From: Hemibagrus wyckioides
Lineage: Eukaryota; Chordata; Actinopteri; Siluriformes; Bagridae
Assembly: GCF_019097595.1 (NCBI RefSeq)
Contig: NC_080717.1
Span: 3,797,001 to 3,861,000, forward strand
DNA length: 64,000 bases
Direction of reading: 5' to 3'
Shown here: positions 46,780 through 58,900 of the stretch, in pieces
How the letters are laid out: each line of letters begins with the position of its first letter
How positions within the stretch are numbered: position 1 is the first letter of the stretch
Translations under genes and position numbers: made by a program
The notes under the pieces: generated by a model
Seen by the model: the letters and a program-made list of their open reading frames with translations, nothing else
Database searches by the model: none
What the model was told of the DNA's origin: nothing

Positions 46780-49680
46780 CTTAGTTTAAAGTCATGCAGT
46801 GTGACTTTTACATTAACTGCTATAATGCTTCCATAACTTAATTTACTTAAAAAGTCATTTTTACTTTATTGTGTAATAAAAATATTACTATATTTTTATA
46901 CCTTAAATCTAAACATGTCAAATGAAAATGAAACCAAATGAAGAAGAGTGCAGTCTGGGTTGAATACATAGTAGCCTAAAACCTTGCTGCTGTTAAGTTT
47001 TGTAATGGCACCAAAACGAGTCAAGATGCTCATCATATGAAAAAGAAAAAATGAATGTAAGTCTTGGTGAACCCAAATAAAAAGATATATAGCTTCTTTA
47101 TTTTTGGTTTTCTTATAAAACAGAAAAATGAAAGCAAAATATTATGCTTCTGATTAAAGAAGGTAAATACAAATATGTGGACAAGCAATAATTGTTCAAA
47201 AGTAAAATAATAAGTAAAGTGAAAATGCATCAGTTTAATAATATTTGTAACTATGGTTCATAACGTAAAGTCTTCACATGATGTATCTGCTTAATTGTAG
47301 TCCACATTTATGACTTCCTGGTTTATAAAGACTCTATTGATGGTTGTTCAAATGCTGCAGTACCTCTTACCAGATGCTAGTAGGCAGAAGAGACTGTGGT
47401 TGAATAGCAACTTGGTTATTCTGCATGTTAGAGTCAGTATAGGCATTGCTGAACTTTCTTGACAATGAAAGATGTGTTGGTGGTTCATTTGAGGCTTTCA
47501 GCAATGTGCATGACCAGAAGGATTTGCAATTGGAGTGTACCCTGTTTCTTGTCTCCTGAGAATTCCTTTAAAGATGATAAGCACTTTTACTGAGCTGTTT
47601 GTATTTCATTAAATAAAATTATGAGGTCAGATGTTGAATCTTCAACATCTGCACTCACAGGGATGTAAACAGCTTTAATTGTAATGGCAAGCTTGGAATT
47701 CAAGCATGTGGTTATGTTCATGGTTATGTCTATCTGGTAAGAACAAAGGTAGTGATATAGGCATATAGAGGTCAGCGGTCATATCAATTTGGATCAGGTT
47801 TTCGTTTCCAATCCAGCAGAATTCTTGATTTCACTTGTTTAATCATTAAACTTGGCTTTCAATAGACTATAACGTGTGGCTTCTGCTTGGTTAAAATGAA
47901 AATCTCCACCCACACTGACCCATGGGACACCCCTTGATGTAAATACCTAAGCCACCACCTTTTACCATTCCTACCCCTACAGAGGAATGTAAAGCCATCT
48001 GCTGAAACAGTTCCCTATTACTCAACCAGTTGATTACTCTTCATCATCAGATTAGATCTGTCAAGACAGCAGGCCTCAGGTTCAGCCAGTTTGGTGGCGA
48101 AGGACTGAAGAAATCCAATGAAACCCTGAGTTCATGAAAGTGGATGAAATCCATCTGCACCCAGAGGAACCTGCCGAAACAATCTTTGTCTTTATTGCAG
48201 AGGGTCTGGACATACAGTATCTTGGTAGTTGCCTAAAGACCCCTCAGAGTTAATTTATGACATTTCTTCATGTAGTATTCTATTTTGACACTATTTTCTC
48301 TTTTAAATGCAGCCACTGCCAGAACAGATCAAACCTATCAATTCAGAGACCTGAGATATCTGGTCATCACTGGAGAACTGTTTCTCCAGTTCTTGTGCAA
48401 CTCTGCCTCCAGTGTAAAACTACACGCAAAGAGTATGGAGACTGTGCCTTCAGATATTGATCATCATAAGTCTTTAGCAAGATAGGTGCTAGCAAAATCC
48501 CAACATAGCAACTGCTGCCAGGGGCCAATGTCCACATCTAACTTCTATCCATCAAGTGGAGGAATATATTGAAGGAAGTCTTAACTAGGAGCTATTTTGA
48601 CATTTCTGTATCTTCTGGGTTGTTCTTGTTAATGGAAAAAAGGACTGCAGCAATGTAGGGATTACTGTATATCACTAGACCAGGTCACAAAGGTCACTTC
48701 CTGTCTTTGATGCTGGCCACACCTTATACACATCTGAGAGTGGGATGCGTGAAAGATGTTTTTTTATACAACCACTGGGCACTAGGAGTTCATGGTAATG
48801 TTGTATGGTTTGATGAATGCTCCAACTGCAGTCCAGTTATTTTTTAAAAACATGCTTAATGACATGCTCCACAAAAGTTTCACATGGATAACATCTTGGT
48901 CTATCTTGGTGGAGATGGGGGTGGGCGGACTTCCAGGATGTGACGATTTGGCCTGGTAAAGGTTTAACATAGAAGCATGTGTAATGGAGGCCAGCAGTAG
49001 GTGCTGTGCAGGTAAACCTCACTCCCCTGATCTTAAGAGGTGCACTAGCAACTGACACTACTGGCTGCAGTCTTTAGCCTCCTTGTTAGTGCACTGCCTC
49101 CCATGCCGGAGACCCAGGTTAGAGACCCACTTGGAGTGGGTGTGAGTAGGTCCCGCAGGGGTTACACGTGCATGTTCAAAGCTAATAATGTGGTGTTTTG
49201 TGTTGCAAACATGTAGAGTTGGAGTAAGAATTCAAAAGCTGTTGCTGTTTTTAAGTTTTTAAGTGCTGGTTGTTTCATGTAAGCATTGAAACAGGAATTA
49301 CATGATATTAGAGAGATAAACATATAAGCTTGTATGTGTCTATACAGCTGCTGTGGCAAGATAATACGTCCACCAAGGCAGCCAAACTTATTAAACACTG
49401 CAATCAGGCCTACAGATTTAAGAGCTTAACTTTTAAGAGATCAGATCAGAAGAGTTCAAATTCCAGGACCACCAAGATACCACTTCTGGGCCCCTGAGCA
49501 AGGCTGTTAACCCTCAATTGCTCAGTTGAATGAATGAGATAAATGAAAATCATTCTGTATACAGTTGTTTTCTAAATGCCATAAATGTAAACAAGGCTGT
49601 AAATGCTGTAATTCAAATCTATTACACATCCCATTGGCCCAGGTGACCCTTACTCTGTAGGCAAGAGTTAAAGAAGCATT
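46780..49680. other. Intergenic stretch with decayed retroelement pieces
   Basis: 47,300-47,410 is the third copy of the post-receptor segment also seen at 20.3 and 42.7 kb. At 48,740-48,970 broken + frames (ELMVMLYGLMNAPTAVQLFF) resemble a Ty3/gypsy reverse transcriptase. 49,490-49,590 is a fragment of the dispersed repeat at 10,785. 46,850-47,220 is plain AT-rich. No functional gene is visible. Confidence 0.45.
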
Positions 49681-49727
49681 TAAATAAATAACAGTAAGAT
49701 GTTAATGTAGGCACATGTAAGTGTACA

Positions 49728-50008
49728 AGTAAACCACAGTTTCCATTCTGATCTGCTGTCTTTGTTTGATGCAAAACCAAAAGACAAATATGGAAAATTA
49801 AACGTGGTGAAGATGTAGGTTGATCAGAATACCACGTGATTGTTTATCATGTCTTTTTATAACAACCAATCACATTATTTTCTGGGGTGTGCTCAGTACT
49901 GGCGGTCTGTAGTATAAATATAAATTCAGGCAAAGCTTTGAGCAGATTCATATTCTGTCCATTAATCAGATATCAACACTGTAGTATTTCTGAGAAATTA
50001 TTTTCAAA
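49728..50008 (+). promoter_or_regulatory. Conserved receptor promoter cassette (seventh + strand gene)
   Basis: ACCACA at 49,733-49,738, CCAAT at 49,866-49,870, GGGGTGTGCTCAGTACTGG and TATAAATA at 49,913-49,920. The second RUNX-type motif reads CGTGGT. Confidence 0.68.
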
Positions 50009-51650
50009 ATGTCTGGATTCTGGAATTTAGTTTTGATCTTCAGCTGTATGTGTAAGTAATAAGTGCACACTTCATTTATTTTTTTTATCTTCATTCTAGC
50101 TTAGTTATTCCTAATTATCAGATTTCTTTTTGTTAAGGAGAAATAAGAAATAATGTTTAAGGTTATGTTTAATAATCCTGTGGGTTTAATATTATCTGAT
50201 TTTATCTGTGTTTGTTTTGCTTCATATACAGTAGTACAACCTGGTAGACGCTGGGTTACTGCACAATCCCCCACAGAGACACCAGTTAATCAGCCTCATA
50301 AAGAGGTCAGTGTGAATATCGGAGAATCAGCTACTCTGCAGTGTTGTCTTTCTGAAAAACAACCAAGGATGATGGCTTGGTTTAAGCAACCAACCAGAAA
50401 AAAGCCTCAGGTTATCTTCAAGTTCTTCTCAACTTCTGGAGAAACATTCTATAATGGATTCCAAGCATCCCATTTCCAAATAGATAGATATTCAAACTGC
50501 TTCAATATGACCATTCTAAACACCACTCAGTCTGATGAAGCCATGTACTACTGTGCACTGATAACACCTTACCTTGTATTTGGAGACGGAACTTTTTTAA
50601 AAATTAAAGGTAGGATTTCCACAAACATTTCTTAAGCTACTGCTTTAATGAAGTGATATTTTTCCTTATTACCATTAACTTGTTCATCCTGCAAAACAAA
50701 TAACAGTGGAGTAGTGAAACACTAACTGTGTTTTCTTCAACAGCACTGAGTTGAGCACTGAGACTTTTACTAGGTGTAATCACGATAAATGTTTATAGGT
50801 GCGAATGTTACTATTCCATCAGAAACATCTAAACCAGCTGTGAGTGATAATTCAATAGTGTGTGAACCAACACCGTATGGAAACAACACTAACATGAGCA
50901 CACAAGAAAACACAGGTAAGATGTTGCATGATTAACCAATACATCATTGGTCATAATTAATAAAGCAATATTTCTTTAACAATAACTTGGATTATATTTT
51001 TAACTAGATGTCCAAATTTAACAGTGATCGGTTTGGGGACGGCTTTTGGTTTGTGCGCCCTTCTGATTTTCTGTCTCACTTATTTCATACTGAGGAGAAG
51101 AAAATCTGATAAAAGTAAGTGTTTTTGTGATTAGATAAAAATGACTTCCGTTAAGATTTGCTAAATTAACTAAATAGGTATGTTTCTATATTAATAGTAG
51201 AAACGTCTATCGAAGATTATTCAGGAATGAGGCAGGTACGTGTGCAAACCATTATACCGTTATATCCTGTGTATCTATGCACCAATGTCTTCTGTAATTC
51301 AATCAAATTCAATTACATTTTATTTGTATAGCACATTTAACAATGGGCATTGTTGCTTTGTATGAATAACAATTCTAAATAAAAATGATAACGTTTGTAT
51401 TTTAAATTTTTAGTCTCATGAACGTCCCTTTTTATAGATCACTTTTTATATGTATATCATGGATATATTACATGGGCTGCTATTTACATCATAATGGCTA
51501 TTAATTTAGTTAATTATTTAATTTCAGATTCAGGAATCTGAAGCTGAAACAGTGATTTATACAGCTGTACAGTTCAACAAGAAGAAAGCAAAGGCTGAAA
51601 AAAGAAAAACTGGCTTAGCCGAGAACTGTGTCTACTCTAGTGTAAAATAA
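50009..51650 (+). CDS. Single-V NITR-like inhibitory receptor, + strand gene 7
   Basis: Exons: 50009-50051 leader, 50232-50609 V, 50799-50915 hinge, 51025-51114 transmembrane, 51198-51235 linker, 51534-51650 tail; 260 aa. The V domain (about 15-140) has LQCCL, MAWFKQ, SNCFN, MYYCAL and J-like FGDGTFLKI. The hinge keeps its cysteine and NNT. The old membrane-exon acceptor is not usable in frame here; ACAG just before 51,025 is, as in the genes at 22.9 and 34.6 kb. For the last exon a second acceptor 6 nt upstream (51,528) would also keep frame; I chose the one that matches siblings. Tail: canonical ITIM VIYTAV, in place of the siblings' LNYAAL, and near match CVYSSV. The gene is convergent with the two-domain receptor that ends 915 bases downstream. 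Confidence 0.8.
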
Positions 51651-52564
51651 AACTGTATGTTTCTGTGTAACCTTAATGATCACAAGTTAAAGACATTGTT
51701 TTTGAAGTGCGCCATGTTCTACCATTGCATCTGCATTGAACTTATCTTTTTTTTTTTTTTTAATTAATATTATTATTATTTGTATTCATGTTTTTCTAGA
51801 CAGCTTAGATGAACTTTGTTTAGGAATATCGTCCTATATTTAAACTTATATGTGACTATACTGGATGATTAAAATGCTGTGTTGTGTTCAGTGGCCTGTT
51901 ATATTACATTAACAAGGAGGTTTACAGGATAGTATGGGTATGAATACTCTTTGAATAAGTGGTTTTCTAAGATTCTTTATTAAAATTGAAATACTAGCAC
52001 TTAAATTTAAAGTTAAAATAGGGAAAAATAAAACGAATTCCAGGTACTGTTTTTCTGAATTTCTTGAACCTTATAATTCTTCATACAGTTTACTCCAGAA
52101 CCTAAAAATCTAAAAACTTCAACAATATTTGTGCACAAAGCTACGTGTTTGTGCTTTGTGCATCGTTAGAGCAGTTAGCCACAAGAGCAGGAAATGAAAC
52201 TTTTGTCCCTACACCTCTTGTTTACTCTCATTCTACTCACTCATTACCATCAGGTCATTTTATCAGTCCATCTACCACATAGTTCACTTTGTAAGTGTAA
52301 AGTTACTCACTGTTTTACACAACTGTCTGAAAATCTGTTAAGCTAGACTTAGTTCTGCAAAAGTATTATGCTAATTTTAATATTTATGCCACACTATGTG
52401 ACCTTGAAAATCATCCAGTGTGCATAAAAAGTGTGCTGCAAGTAAAAGTGTGTAGGATCATGACTCTCCATCACAGGACATGAGAACACTGACCACAGAT
52501 ATGTAATAAACTTTATTTTCTGAAAAATGAACCTAATGAATAAATCAAATTAGAAAAATGTAAT
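51651..52564. other. Spacer between convergent receptor genes
   Basis: 3' flanks of a + strand gene and a - strand gene. A T-run followed by ATT units lies at 51,750-51,782. No other feature is recognised. Confidence 0.4.
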
Positions 52565-55039
52565 CTAGGGGGCAGTCGAGACTTCAGAATAAACACACTC
52601 TTGAGGTTTTTCTCTCTTTCTGGTCACGCTTTTGGTATTCTTCTTACTGAAATGTAAAGAACTGTAATTCAGCTCCGCTGTATCAGCACCCTGTGGGAAC
52701 GAACATACAAACATCATTTTAAATCACCGATATCTAAACAAGTGTGAAAATTAGATGTTTGCTTAAATAATAAGATCATTTGGGTACAATTTATGATTAA
52801 TTACCAAATTGGTGGGTTTTTCTACCACAGAATCTCGTTGAGGTCTCACTGTAGAGAGATGTATATGAATATATATATTTTTTGTCTTCGGTTACATTTT
52901 ATTTTCTGTATTTAAAAATAAATGAATATATTTTATAAAAAATGTCTGACATGTCTACAAAATCTCTCATGTCCATGCTGGCCAAGGACTACACTGCTAC
53001 ACTGTACTCGCCTACATGTCTGCATACCTGACACTGTATTCTAATTCAACTGAAATTTTTATATGATTTATATTTTACATTTTTTTTTTACACTGCCCTT
53101 TAGATCTGGTCCACAATCACAACAGCATGAAAAAAAGCACAACAGATTTCAATATGAAGTAAATTTTTTGTCCCAAAAATGCAAATCGATTATCAGAAGC
53201 CAGGTGGGAAAAAACCCTCTGAAGTCAGGTGCTGAGCAATCTTAGAAGGGTTATAAGAGTTATGATCTCCAAACAATTTAAAATCCACCATTCTGCAGTG
53301 AGAAAGATGGTTTACAGCTGAAGAGCATTCAGGACAGTTCCCAATCGTCCCAGGAGTGGGTGACTCAGCAAAATTTTATGTATAATGACGTATAATATAT
53401 AAAGAATAGCTAAGAACTGCATGGTGTAAATTACAGGCTTCTATAAGTGCATTAAATTTTTAGGTTCATGACATACAATCAAACAAGTATAGATTATAGT
53501 CTTTAAAAAAATACTGAAGAAAAGAGAACTACTGGTATAGAGCCTTGCATAAATATTCACCTCACATTTATTGTGCAAATTATTTGTCATAGATATGAAG
53601 AAAAAAGAAGCTAATAATACTGAAGTTAATCGAAAAACAAATATTTAAATGTTTTATTTCTCACCTTTGGATTTATCACAGTTTCTCATTTTATAGATTA
53701 TAAAAGCTTGAGTGAAGATCACAACCACACACACGGAAACAGCTACTGTGAGGTAGATGACTTCAGGATATAAAGGTCTTACTGCAGTTCAAAAAATATG
53801 ATAATAAAGAATATGAACAAGGGATAAAACAGAAAATAATGTAGATATTAAATATGATTTTGTGAGTAAGAGTCTAAACATTTAAAACTGCTGAACATGT
53901 TAAGCTTTTAAAAATAAAATTATAAAATGCAAAAAAAAAAAAAATGTTTTTTCACTAACCAGAGTTCTCCAGCTGTACTGGAGTCCCTTTCCCAAATACG
54001 ATCTTCCCACACAGGGCCACAGCGCAGTAGTAAGTTCCAGTATCACTGAGGCTGAGGATGTTCTTGGTGAAGTTGTACACACAGGTGTGTGTAGAAGAGC
54101 CGCTCTCACACTGATGGCTGCTGTTGTGATGAGTGTAAATGATTTGAGGATGGGATTGTGGTGGAGCAGCTCTGAACCAGAGCACTTGGAGTTCTGCTGC
54201 TCTGCTCTCAGAGAGAACCGAGCACTGCAGAGTCACTGAGGCTCCTGCAGGAACCGAGTCCGACACGCCGCGCTGCAACACCGACACTTTTACATCTCTG
54301 TCATCTGTTCAGTGTGATACAGACAAAGTGAGATCTTGGCTCGCTTTATATATTTCCACTAGTTAGCTAGTTAACTAGTTTCCACTAGTCAGCATTTAGG
54401 AGAATGAAACTTATCAGTTCAAGGCTCTGTATACAATTTCAAAAACGAATTCTACATTTTGTTATTTGGTTATTTGTAATATTGATCATGATTTCAGTTA
54501 ATTTATCATAATCATTTCAAGATTGTGATATGTTTGTTAATTACATTTGTTATTGATCACATTTGAAAAGCAACAGGTGCATTTTACCGTGTTGTGCCCT
54601 GCAATTACATGTGAAGTCACATATATACATGTGACTTCACATGAACTCAGTACATGACCTTCACATGAAAAATGAGCATGGGACTATTAATAAAAAACTG
54701 CAGAAACTACATAAAAAAATAAAAAGTGACCTAGAAAGAAAATATCTTACTATCTTAAATTTTTTTTTATAAAATCTACAATAATGTATTTTTTAACACT
54801 AAATTTGGTTTCAGGTCACGTTGTTCTACAGTCTAATCTAATAAACAGTAATTTTAGTCAGTATTATTATGTGTCTATATTACTCAAAATGAATAGATAT
54901 TAAAGTTTCATAAAAAAATAAATTCTCCAGTAACATCCACTAATATCTCTAATTTCTAAAAGCAATGTCATTCGTCAATTTTACCTAGGGTATGTACAAA
55001 TTACACAATAAGCATTTTTCTATGATATTTACAATGAGC

Positions 55040-55075
<36 letters not shown>

Positions 55076-56659
55076 TACCGGTCAAAAGTTTTAGAACACC
55101 CCAATTTTTCCAGTTATTTATTGCAATTCAAGTCATTCAAGTGCAATGAATAGCTTGAAATGGTACAAAGGTAAGTGGTGAACTGCCAGAGGTTAAAAAA
55201 AAAAGGTAAGGTTACCCAAAACTGAAAAATAATGTACATTTCAGAATTATACAAAAAGGCCTTTTTCAGGGAACACAAAATGGGTTAAAAAATTTAAACT
55301 GTTCTGCAGCAATGGAGGTTGATCAAGCCTTGAAAGCTGGTGCTACTAATTCCTACAGGTGTTCCAACTTTTCTGGATTACTTACAACTCCCTCTGTCTG
55401 CATAAAAGCAGTGCTGGAGCACACTGTGGTACCATACCCTCGTGAGCATCAGTTGAACAGTATTGTACTGCAGAAAATGGCGAGAAAAAGGAAATTAACA
55501 ATGGAAGAGAGACAGGCCATCATAACACTTAAAAATGTAGGTCTTTCCTACAGAGAAATTGCAAAGTCAGTGAGTACAGTTTCCTTCACCATCAAAAGGC
55601 ACTCAGAAACTGGGGCAAACTCTGACAGCAAGAGGTCAAAGCCACAACTGAATCAGAGGACAAGTTTCTGAGAGTTAACAGCTTGCGTGATAGGCAGCTC
55701 ACAGGACAACAGCTTCAAGCACAGCTTAATAGTGGTCATAGTAAGCAAGTCTCAGTTTCAACTGTGAAGTGAAGACTTCGAGATGCAGGTTTTACAGGAC
55801 GAGTTGCAGCAAGAAAACCATTGCTAAGACGTCAGAATAAGACAAAGAGATTTGCCTGGGCCATGAAATACCGCCATTGGACTACTGAAGACTGGAAGAA
55901 TGTATTATGGACTGATGAATCAAAATTTTAAATCTTCGGTTCATCGCGCAGGATCTTTGTACGCCTTCCAGTAGGTGAAAGGATGGTTCCACAGTGTGTG
56001 GCATCAACTGTCAAACATGGAGGAGGAAGTGTGATGGTCTGGGGCTGTTTTGCTGGATCCAGGGTCGGTAACTTGTACAGAGTAAGAGGCACCCTGAACC
56101 AAAACAGCTACCACAGCATTCTGCAGCAACATGCAATATCTGCTCGTATGTGCCTAGTTGGTCAGGGGTTCATCCTACAGCAAGATAATGACCCCAAACA
56201 TAAGTCCAAGCTATGCCAGAACTACCTCAGGAAAAAAGAACAAGATGGTAAGCTTGAAAACATGGAGTGGCCAGCACAGTCTCCAGACTTAAACCCCATC
56301 AAGCTTTTTTTTGGGATGAACTGCACAGAAGAGTGAAAGCAAAACAACCTACAAGTGCCACACATTTATGGGAACTTCTGCAATAGATTTGGGAAGAACT
56401 TTCTGAAGAATATTTGATTTCTGTTGTAGAAAGAATGGCATGAGTGTATTCAGCTGTTATATCTGCCAAAGGTGGCTACTTTGATGAGTCAAAAGTTTAG
56501 AACACATTTTGGTCTATAAATTGATTCCATGATTTCTTTTTTAACTCCAATTGCTTATTTGTACTATGCTTTCATTTCAGAGTGCTATGAGACATTAAAC
56601 TGAATAATTTTCAATAAAAAACTGTAAAAATAGGGGTGTTCTAAAACTTTTGACCGGTA

Positions 56660-56691
<32 letters not shown>

Positions 56692-57220
56692 TGTACAAAT
56701 TTAATTTGTTAAATTACCTACCTACAACCAAGAACGTTCCATTAGATAATGTAAAATTCCTGAAGCTAAATTTTCTGCAGTAGTAAAGTCCTCTGTCTTC
56801 TTTTTTTATATCTGGAATTGTCAGAGAAAGTCCGTTATCAGTCATCTCCAGTTTAAATCCTGATGTCTGGAACTCGGGAGAAATATTGATAACCTTAAAT
56901 GCTGAACTTTCTCCAACTTTTTGAGGCATTTCTCCAAATATTTGCTTGAACCAAACCACAATTTCAGCACCAAGCGTGTCTCCAAATGGGCAATTAAGAG
57001 TAACACGTTCTCCAGATTTCACTGAGAGAAACGATGGTCTTGAAAAATCCACAGCTTGAACTGGAGCTAGAAAATCAATAAAATTTTAAGTTCTGCAAAA
57101 ATGTATACAGTAAATGAAATAGTAGGACAAACCTGTGTATTTATAGTCTGTTTAAATTTGGTGTCTTTAAAACTTACCTATTGTGTTGAGAAATAAAAGA
57201 ATTGTCCAGATTGAAGTCAT
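52565..57220 (-). CDS. Two-Ig-domain NITR-like inhibitory receptor (V-I, ITIM), copy 2
   Basis: Exons on the - strand: 57178-57220 leader, 56722-57066 V, 53960-54304 I, 53665-53781 transmembrane, 52805-52848 linker, 52565-52690 tail; 339 aa, phases close. The V domain (about 15-129) has VTLNC, VVWFKQ, LYYCRK and J-like LSNGTFLVV. The I domain (about 130-244) is nearly identical to that of the 5.6-8.2 kb gene and keeps the extra cysteines (HQC, HTC, ALC), with J-like FGKGTPVQL. Membrane segment VIYLTVAVSVCVVVIFTQAF has no charged residue. The tail differs from copy 1 and has canonical ITIM LNYSSL plus near match CVYSEV. The intron between V and I is enlarged by a Tc1 element. As in NITRs generally, ligand binding by V and phosphatase recruitment by the tail are expected but not shown. 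Confidence 0.84.
54305..55040. other. Intron sequence of the second two-domain receptor
   Basis: AT-rich intron with a small direct or palindromic ATGTGAAGTCACAT / ACATGTGACTTCACAT pair at 54,610-54,645. No exon recognised. Confidence 0.45.
55073..56660 (+). mobile_element. Tc1-like transposon in the V-I intron of the second two-domain receptor
   Basis: Inverted ends CTACCGGTCAAAAGTTTTAG and its complement at 56,641-56,660, inserted in a (TA)n tract (55,041-55,074; 56,665-56,692). The transposase is on the + strand from 55,477 (MARKRKLTMEERQAIITLKN). It has HTH, WTDES and QQDNDPKH regions, but also a frameshift near 55,670, stops at about 55,770 and 55,929, and SPDLNPIKLFF, in which the third catalytic acid is lysine. 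It is dead and antisense to the host gene. Confidence 0.88.
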
Positions 57221-57340
57221 CCTCAGAGGTGAAATGATACAGAGGTCGAAAAAAATAATCAAACGAGGAAAGCAGCACATGTTTTATACTGCAGAATTTC
57301 ATCTGATTGGCTGAGCTACAAGTCACCAGTCCTCTTTATA
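57221..57340 (-). promoter_or_regulatory. Promoter of the second two-domain receptor
   Basis: On the - strand, GACTTGTAGCTCAGCCAATC (CCAAT at 57,306-57,310) is followed by TATAAAA (57,282-57,288), about 60 bases before the ATG. The CCAAT block is shared with the promoter of the 5.6-8.2 kb gene. Confidence 0.6.
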
Positions 57341-57675
57341 TTTCCTTTCTATTTACATGTTTCTATTTTTGGAACACATTTTGAACACCAGACATTTGTG
57401 GTGGAAAAAAAACTACAAAACCTATTCAGGTAGAAGTGGTGTTACTTTTCACAGAACTTTAGTCTTTCAACTTTTCTTTTAAGGTCAGAAAAAATGTGTT
57501 TTTATTTATATTATTTAAATTGTTGTTATTGCACTTTAATAATTACACAAGTATTTTAGTTTAGGACAATGTTTAGGACTTTAGGAATTTAGGACTTTTT
57601 TTGATTGTTTATTTGTTTGTTTCTTGTTCACATAAAAAATATATTTTCCAATATGTTTACTTCTGACCAAATAAC

Positions 57676-57726
<51 letters not shown>

Positions 57727-57918
57727 ACTTATAGAGCCTGCTACTCTTCTTGTGGTTTCTTTTATTTGTAAGTTGTTCTAGTTTTTGGTGTCCCAGAAGT
57801 GGAGGTAGGTTACTTGAGACTTCCCTTTTCTCAGGCTTAAACCACAGACTCCTCCTACTTACACATGCAACAAATGTAAACAATAATATGTAAAGAGTGT
57901 AAAAGAATATGCAGAGTG

Positions 57919-57952
<34 letters not shown>

Positions 57953-58900
57953 TGAATTAAATTACAAACTATGAAAGTAAGCAGAAGAACATGAAAAAGA
58001 ATTATGTCTGATGGAAGACTTTGCTTTAAGGTCCCCCAATGCACCATTGAGCAATGTCTCCATCTTAGAATGAAAATAAATAAGTAAGTAAATAAATAAA
58101 TAAATAAATAAATACAATTGGCTTTCTAAGGTGCTTAGCCAAAACAAGCCTTCAAGAACATAATGTCACCTCCAGAACATTGCTCTTCTAAAGGATTTCC
58201 CTCAGATGGTGTTATGAGGATGATGTTGATGATGGAGATGAATGCTGTCAAGCACATCACTCTAAAATCTCTTTCAGGTTGAGATGTGGTGAGTATGAAG
58301 GCCATAACATATAATTTTAGATAATCAAACTATTTAGTGAGCCTCTGTGACCTGTGGATTGGGGTAGAATTAGCCAGAGAGAGACCACAAGCAAAATGTT
58401 CCAATATAGACTGGCAAAGATTATAAACACCTACACACCTATGTATTTTTAAAATTTTGTTGATGAAAAATTGTGCTGGTTGTGTAGTGTTTCTGAACTC
58501 CTTGGTCTAGGTTCTCTCACACCAGCTCATTGGGGTTCAATCCACAGGAAGTGGTTCCAGTCATCTAAAGTCCACTGTTTGTGTATCTTCACGATTTTTT
58601 TCTTAGCAACTCCGCCCATGAAGCCAGCTGATCTGAGTCTCCTTTGCAGAGTGTCTCTGCACACTGGTTTCTCTATTGTTTTATTCAATGCCGCATCCAG
58701 TTCAGTAGCAGTGAAATATTTCTAAAAGGGGACACTCATAAGTTCTTGTCTTTTTATGCATATGCGCACTTGGGCCTTCACAGGTCATCTGTCTTGACTG
58801 GCTCCAGCTGCAGCATGTCTCTGGAGTCTATAGTGTTAACATTTTGACACATCATTAATTTCTTGGCTAAATCTCATAGATAATAACCTCCCTTTCTTAA
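57341..58900. other. Gene-free stretch with microsatellites and Tc1-like debris
   Basis: (GAAA)n at 57,676-57,727, (AAT)n at 57,921-57,950 and (AAAT)n at 58,078-58,113. The part 58,140-58,860 (GGTTCAATCCACAGGAAGTGG, CTCCTTTGCAGAGTGTCTCTG) looks like decayed transposon sequence but I cannot name it. No gene. Confidence 0.4.

Noticed and set aside
55312..55671. 119-codon frame as a complete gene
   Set aside because: Its second part, from 55,477, is the DNA-binding start of a Tc1 transposase, and the rest of that protein continues in other frames with stops.
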